This document shows, in pieces, positions 7,054 through 10,982 of a DNA stretch of 10,982 bases (the stretch's first letter is position 1; each line of letters opens with the position of its first letter). The position numbers and the translations under genes are program-made. The stretch comes from Sulfidibacterium sp046706345 (GTDB lineage Bacteria; Bacteroidota; Bacteroidia; Bacteroidales; F082). The notes beneath the pieces are model-generated. The model did no database searches and had not been told where the DNA came from. It worked only from the letters and a program-made list of their open reading frames with translations. Location: assembly GCA_046706345.1 (NCBI GenBank), contig JBJKPL010000247.1, positions 1-10,982 on the forward strand, read 5' to 3'.

Positions 7054-7749
7054 TTATTTGTTGTCTTCAAAAATTTCGTCTTTCACCACCTTGCCGTCCT
7101 CGATGGTCACAATGCGGCGTGCTTTGTCCATCACCCGTTGGTCGTGGGTTGCAAATACGAAGGTGGTCTGAAATTTTTCGTTCATTTTCTTCATCAGCGT
7201 CAGCAGTTCTTCCGTGGATTTGGAATCCAGATTGGCGGTGGGCTCATCGGCGATGATGTATTTGGGTCGCGAGGCCAGGGCCCGGGCGACAGCCACCCGC
7301 TGCTGCTGTCCGCCCGAAAGTTGTCCCGGTTTGTGGTCGCGCTTGTCGGCGATGTCCACAGTCTGCAAAATTTCCATTGCCCGTTGCTCCCGATCTTTTT
7401 TTGGCACGCCTTGCAGCTCCAGGATGAATTCAGTGTTTTCCAACGCCGTCAGCACGGGGATCAGGTTGTAGGCCTGAAAAACAAACCCGATGTTATGTAG
7501 TCTGAAATCGATCAGCTGGCGTGAGCTCAGGCTCTTCAGATTGGTGCCTTCGATAAAGATGTCGCCCTGGGACGGGAGATCCAGGCCGCCGATGATGTTC
7601 AGCAGTGTGGTCTTTCCGGAACCCGAAGGGCCTACAATGGCGGTGAATTCGCCTTTCTCGATCTCCAGGTCCACCCCGTTGAGCGCATGTACCGGAACAT
7701 TGGTCTCGTTGTACGTTTTATGAATGTTTTTTGCTTGAATGATACTCAT
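7054..7749 (-). CDS. ABC transporter ATP-binding protein, LolD/MacB type
   Basis: Cytoplasmic ATPase of 231 residues that powers the permeases encoded just upstream. All ABC motifs are intact: Walker A GPSGSGKT at 40-47, Q-loop Q92 in FVFQAYNLIP, signature LSGGQ at 144-148, Walker B YIIADEP at 164-170 with E169, D-loop ANLDS at 172-176, and switch histidine H202. The FQAYNLIPVLTALEN segment after the Q-loop is typical of the LolD/MacB/FtsE group that couples to FtsX-like permeases. Members of this group act by mechanotransmission on periplasmic substrates rather than by threading through the membrane. It starts 21 nt after the third permease stops and ends 10 nt before the barrel gene. It is the only ATPase visible, so it probably serves all the permeases. 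Confidence 0.95.
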   Translation of the reverse strand: MSIIQAKNIHKTYNETNVPVHALNGVDLEIEKGEFTAIVGPSGSGKTTLLNIIGGLDLPSQGDIFIEGTNLKSLSSRQLIDFRLHNIGFVFQAYNLIPVLTALENTEFILELQGVPKKDREQRAMEILQTVDIADKRDHKPGQLSGGQQQRVAVARALASRPKYIIADEPTANLDSKSTEELLTLMKKMNEKFQTTFVFATHDQRVMDKARRIVTIEDGKVVKDEIFEDNK

Positions 7750-7770
7750 GGTCTTGTATTTAAAGGATCA

Positions 7771-9009
7771 TTAATTATTTTCTCTGATGGCTGTGGCAGG
7801 CTGTAATTTTAACGCTTTTAATGCCGGCGAGATGCCAGAAATGAGGGCGATGACCACCACCAGGATCAGGCTGGTGACATAGAATCCGTTGTCGACACGG
7901 AAGAAAATGCGGGCGCTGTAGCCGAAGGCATTCAGCCCGCTGGCGGAATGGGTCAGGTCCAGGCCGTAAGTGGCAAAATAATGGACTACCAGGATGCTGA
8001 TACCCAAACCCACCACGGCGCCGATCACCGAAAGGAAGACCGTTTCCAGCAGGATCATCCGGAAAATCTTCCTTTTGTTCATGCCCAGCGCCATCAGCAT
8101 GCCGATCTCACGTGTCCGCTCCATCACCGCCATCAGCATGGTGTTGATGATGGCAAAAGCCAGGGCTGCCATGATGATGATCAGGAACAGATAAGAGAAA
8201 TAATCCATCATCGCCACCATGGATTTCAGCAAAGGCTGGATCTGATCCCAGCTTTGGATGATAATCTCTTTGGACTGCACTTCACCGGCCATCAGGGTGT
8301 TGAGTGTTTTCACCACCTCCGGTGTGGCCAGGTTGGAGTGGAGCCGGATGGCGATTTCGTTCCCTGCCGATGGCGGATAGCCCGACAGTTTGGCCAGGTC
8401 GCTTTTCTTTACGAAAACATTGGATTCGTCAAACTGATTGTTGGCAGTTTTGAAGATGCCGACGATGGTGAATGCGCCGCTGGTAATGGTACCGCTGGAA
8501 TCCGACAGGGTGATGATGATCTTGTCTCCCAGTCCCAGGTCGAGTTTGTGGGATAATTTCTGGCCGATCACCGCCGGGAATCTGTCTTCTGGCGTCAGAT
8601 AAGCACCCTGAATGATATGCTGGTTGATGTCGCTGACGTTCAGCTCCTGGGCGATGTTCACCCCGCGGAGGGTGATCCCGGCACCGGCGTTGGCCGAGGC
8701 AGCCATGCCCGTGATGCGTAACCGGTTGCTGACGCCTTTCACCTGCGGGATCTTTTCGATCCGGAGGACTTTCTGCCGGGCGTCGGGAACCATGTACCGG
8801 GCTTCTTCGTTCAACAGAAACTTCGGGTTGTGGATCTGAATGTTGGAGACTTCGTTGGCGATGGCCGCGTTTTCACGCTGGTCGGCCATTCCCGCCATAA
8901 ATCCGCCGGAAAACACCGCACCGATGATCCCGACGGCAATGGAGACAAAGATCACCGAACTGCGAAGTTTGTTCCTCCATAAATTTCTCCATGCAATGGC
9001 AAATAACAT
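7771..9009 (-). CDS. FtsX/MacB-like ABC permease (third, diverged)
   Basis: Inner-membrane permease of 412 residues with the FtsX/MacB/LolCE layout: TM1 at about 18-40, a large periplasmic domain about 45-265, then three membrane segments at about 270-294, 318-345 and 376-396. The cytoplasmic ERTREIGMLMALGM (297-310) is the conserved coupling motif between TM2 and TM3. The N-terminus AIAWRNLWRN matches that of the upstream permease. The C-terminus PALKALKLQPATAIRENN is typical of MacB-type permeases. It differs clearly from the upstream tandem pair in the periplasmic domain, so it is probably the second half of a heteromeric pair. The gene starts 10 nt after its upstream neighbour and lies 21 nt before the ATPase. 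Confidence 0.93.
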   Translation of the reverse strand: MLFAIAWRNLWRNKLRSSVIFVSIAVGIIGAVFSGGFMAGMADQRENAAIANEVSNIQIHNPKFLLNEEARYMVPDARQKVLRIEKIPQVKGVSNRLRITGMAASANAGAGITLRGVNIAQELNVSDINQHIIQGAYLTPEDRFPAVIGQKLSHKLDLGLGDKIIITLSDSSGTITSGAFTIVGIFKTANNQFDESNVFVKKSDLAKLSGYPPSAGNEIAIRLHSNLATPEVVKTLNTLMAGEVQSKEIIIQSWDQIQPLLKSMVAMMDYFSYLFLIIIMAALAFAIINTMLMAVMERTREIGMLMALGMNKRKIFRMILLETVFLSVIGAVVGLGISILVVHYFATYGLDLTHSASGLNAFGYSARIFFRVDNGFYVTSLILVVVIALISGISPALKALKLQPATAIRENN

Positions 9010-9019
9010 AATCTTGAAT

Positions 9020-10234
9020 TTAGTGCCTGAAGGCTTTTAATACATTAAATCTCGATATATACAGAACCGGATACAAGGCCGATAAAAACGAAAGCGTCAG
9101 TACGATCAGCGTCTGCGTGATAAACAGGGACGAACTCACCGAAAAGGGCAGGATGGGCTCAATATTGTACTGCAGATAGATCCTGGCCATGGTGCCTGTG
9201 ACCGGTATGGGGTGGTAATGCATGTAAAACAATACCGGTGAAATGACCACCAGGGCGGCCACCACCCCCACCACGGAAACCATAAAGGTCTCCAGGATGC
9301 TCATCCAGATGAGTTTTCTGCGGTTCATGCCGATGGAAACCATCACCGCATACTGTTTTCGCTTTTCCATGGTCATCATCAGCACGGTGCTGAAAATACC
9401 AAATGCTGCCACCACGTAGAGGATCAAAACAAAGATCTGGTTGGCGGCCTTTCCTGTTTTTACCGTTTGCAACAGCTCCGATAACATGGTTTCCCAGGTG
9501 ATCACCTCGCTGGTTTTGCCCAGTTTCTTTTCCAGCAGGGGCTTCAGTTTTTTCGCTTCTGAAGGTTTGTCAAGATAGACGGAAAATCCCGTCAGCAATC
9601 CGGGTTGATAGGGATATACGAAACGCTGTGCATCGTGAAGGCTCATGTAGAGCAGACTGCCGTTCATTTCGGCCGAAGGCAGGTGGAAAATTCCCGCCAC
9701 CTTATAAATCCCGAAAGAGGTGATCCCCCGGTATCCCTGTCCCAGCAGCACCAGGCTGTCGCCGACGCCCAATTGCAGAAAAGAGGCCATATTGTCGCCG
9801 ATCAGGACCTCTCCGTCCTGTTGCAGATAATGACCCTGTACGATCTTCCGGGACAGGCCGATCTGCTGATCCTCCAGCCTGGGATCGATGCCTGAAACCA
9901 GAATGCCTTTGGTCTGCTTCCCGAAAGAGGCCAGCGAAAAGGTTTCAAGATGCGGGATCACCCTTTTGACGCTCGGAAATTCCCGAAAAGTCTGCTCAAA
10001 ACGGGGGTTGTCAAAAAAGGCATGGTCGATGCTCTTGTTTTCCCAGTATCCCGCATCGTGGATCTGCAGATCGCCGACCTGATTTACGCCGGCACTGACC
10101 ATCTGTTCCAGCGAGCCGTATTTCATGGATAGCATGATCAACGCCAGCACCAGCGCCATAAAGACTGCCGCCGAGGCGATGAGGGTGCGTCGCCGGTTCC
10201 TCCATAAATTTCTCCACGCAATGGTCAGTAACAT
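9020..10234 (-). CDS. FtsX/MacB-like ABC permease (second, tandem paralogue)
   Basis: Inner-membrane permease of 404 residues. TM1 at about 18-38, periplasmic domain about 40-262, TM2 about 265-287, TM3 about 313-338 and TM4 about 367-391. EKRKQYAVMVSIGMNRRKL (from 290) fills the place of the FtsX coupling motif. It is closely similar to the next gene upstream (roughly 60% identical by eye over the shared 245 residues, same ending SRFNVLKAFRH), so the two arose by tandem duplication. The periplasmic segment LVLLGQGYRG (161-170) is shared with the paralogue and is followed by similar strands. The gene starts 10 nt after its paralogue and ends 10 nt before the third permease, an apparent single transcript. 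LolC/E-like lipoprotein extraction and MacB-like efflux both remain possible. Confidence 0.92.
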   Translation of the reverse strand: MLLTIAWRNLWRNRRRTLIASAAVFMALVLALIMLSMKYGSLEQMVSAGVNQVGDLQIHDAGYWENKSIDHAFFDNPRFEQTFREFPSVKRVIPHLETFSLASFGKQTKGILVSGIDPRLEDQQIGLSRKIVQGHYLQQDGEVLIGDNMASFLQLGVGDSLVLLGQGYRGITSFGIYKVAGIFHLPSAEMNGSLLYMSLHDAQRFVYPYQPGLLTGFSVYLDKPSEAKKLKPLLEKKLGKTSEVITWETMLSELLQTVKTGKAANQIFVLILYVVAAFGIFSTVLMMTMEKRKQYAVMVSIGMNRRKLIWMSILETFMVSVVGVVAALVVISPVLFYMHYHPIPVTGTMARIYLQYNIEPILPFSVSSSLFITQTLIVLTLSFLSALYPVLYISRFNVLKAFRH

Positions 10235-10244
10235 CTTTTTGTTT

Positions 10245-10982
10245 TTAGTGTCTGAAAGCTTTCAAAACGTTGAATCTCGACAGATAGATCAGGGGATACA
10301 GGGCCGACAGCAACGACAGCGCCAACACAATGAGGGTCTGGCTCAGGAAAATGTGCGCCTTGATGGAGAAGGGCAAAATGGGGTCGATGTTGAATTCGAG
10401 GTACATCTTCGCCATGTCTCCCGTCATGGGAATGGGGTGGTAATGCAGGTAATACAGCAAGGGGGTGGCGATCATCAGCCCGATCAGGATCCCGATCAGT
10501 GCGACAATGAACGTCTCTACCACACTCACCGTGATCAGCCGGCTGCGTTGCATGCCCACGGAGATCATCACCGCATACTGCTTCCGTTTTTCCATGGTCA
10601 TCATCATGATGGTGCTGAAAATACCAAAGGCGGCGATCACATAAAGGATCATCAGCATAAACTGTCCGCCCACATTGTCCAAATGAATGGTCTGCAGGAT
10701 GTCCGCCAGCATCGTTTGCCAGGGAATGACCTCGAATTTCCGGCCCAGTCGGGTCTCCAGTTCTTTCTGCACTTCCCCCTGTTGGGACTGATCCTTCAGG
10801 AACACCGAAATTTCGGTCAGCAGCCCGCCCTGATAGGGATAGACGAAATTCTGGGCATCGGTCAGGCTCATATAAAGCACACTGCTGTTCATCTGCAGCG
10901 AGGGGAGGTGAAAGATCACGGCCACTTTGAATATGCCGAAAGCCGTCTGGCCTCGGTAGCCCTGCCCCAGCAACACCTGGAT
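10245..10982 (-). CDS. FtsX/MacB-like ABC permease, partial (5' end outside)
   Basis: The open frame runs through the right window edge, so only the C-terminal 245 residues are visible. By alignment with its downstream paralogue, about 160 N-terminal residues, including TM1, should lie outside. The visible part holds the end of the periplasmic domain (VLLGQGYRG at the edge), TM2 with YVIAAFGIFSTIMMM, the coupling motif EKRKQYAVMISVGMQR, TM3, TM4 and the ending SRFNVLKAFRH. The GTG at 10976 is an internal codon, not a start, because the two codons before it are open and the homology continues through it. No sign of truncation or frameshift is seen inside the visible part. It heads the visible part of the operon, and its promoter lies outside. 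Confidence 0.92.
   Translation of the reverse strand: MQVLLGQGYRGQTAFGIFKVAVIFHLPSLQMNSSVLYMSLTDAQNFVYPYQGGLLTEISVFLKDQSQQGEVQKELETRLGRKFEVIPWQTMLADILQTIHLDNVGGQFMLMILYVIAAFGIFSTIMMMTMEKRKQYAVMISVGMQRSRLITVSVVETFIVALIGILIGLMIATPLLYYLHYHPIPMTGDMAKMYLEFNIDPILPFSIKAHIFLSQTLIVLALSLLSALYPLIYLSRFNVLKAFRH

Noticed and set aside
7044..7070. TTG start at 7070 for the outer-membrane barrel gene
   Set aside because: It overlaps the end of the ATPase gene, and the ATG at 7043 directly begins a good signal peptide.
10974..10976. GTG at 10976 as the start of the right-edge permease
   Set aside because: The frame stays open to the window edge and the paralogue has about 160 more residues upstream, so the gene is cut by the window.

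Overview
The window holds eight complete protein genes and one partial gene, all read from the minus strand, so genes are listed below by position but transcribed from right to left. The organism is most likely a member of the Bacteroidota, perhaps of the Bacteroidales. The signs are a TonB-dependent receptor with an N-terminal carboxypeptidase-like domain, a right-handed beta-helix lipoprotein ending in a DLGAYQF-type motif, no clear Shine-Dalgarno sequences, and TAnnTTTG boxes (the -7 consensus of this phylum) in front of three genes or gene groups. No RNA gene, insertion sequence, CRISPR array or phage gene was seen.

Right part (5883-10982): an apparent operon with very short gaps (10, 10, 21 and 10 nt). 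It encodes a truncated FtsX/MacB-type ABC permease running off the right edge, a second permease that is its close tandem paralogue, a third and more diverged permease, a LolD/MacB-type ATPase, and an outer-membrane beta-barrel protein. The likely reading is a trans-envelope transporter for a lipid, lipoprotein or amphiphile: inner-membrane permeases energised by one ATPase, with an outer-membrane partner. No periplasmic LolA-like carrier or membrane-fusion protein is visible; one could lie beyond the right edge.

Middle (4296-5882): a 123-nt gap with a promoter-like box, then a complete M20-family cytosolic dipeptidase (PepD) with all expected metal ligands.

Left part (17-4295): an 11-bp dyad containing promoter boxes, a 120-residue membrane-anchored protein rich in His and Cys near one motif (HFCPIP), a TonB-dependent receptor with features like ZnuD-type metal receptors, and a beta-helix lipoprotein. 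The small protein and receptor are 37 nt apart and probably co-transcribed; an inverted repeat followed by a T-run lies between them and could tune receptor expression. A perfect 13-bp hairpin lies in the leader of the lipoprotein gene. The metal-uptake reading of this pair is an inference from motifs, not proven.

The most interesting parts are the three-permease transporter with its own outer-membrane barrel, the nucleotide-level conservation of the permease 5' ends, and the small protein plus cis-structures before the receptor.
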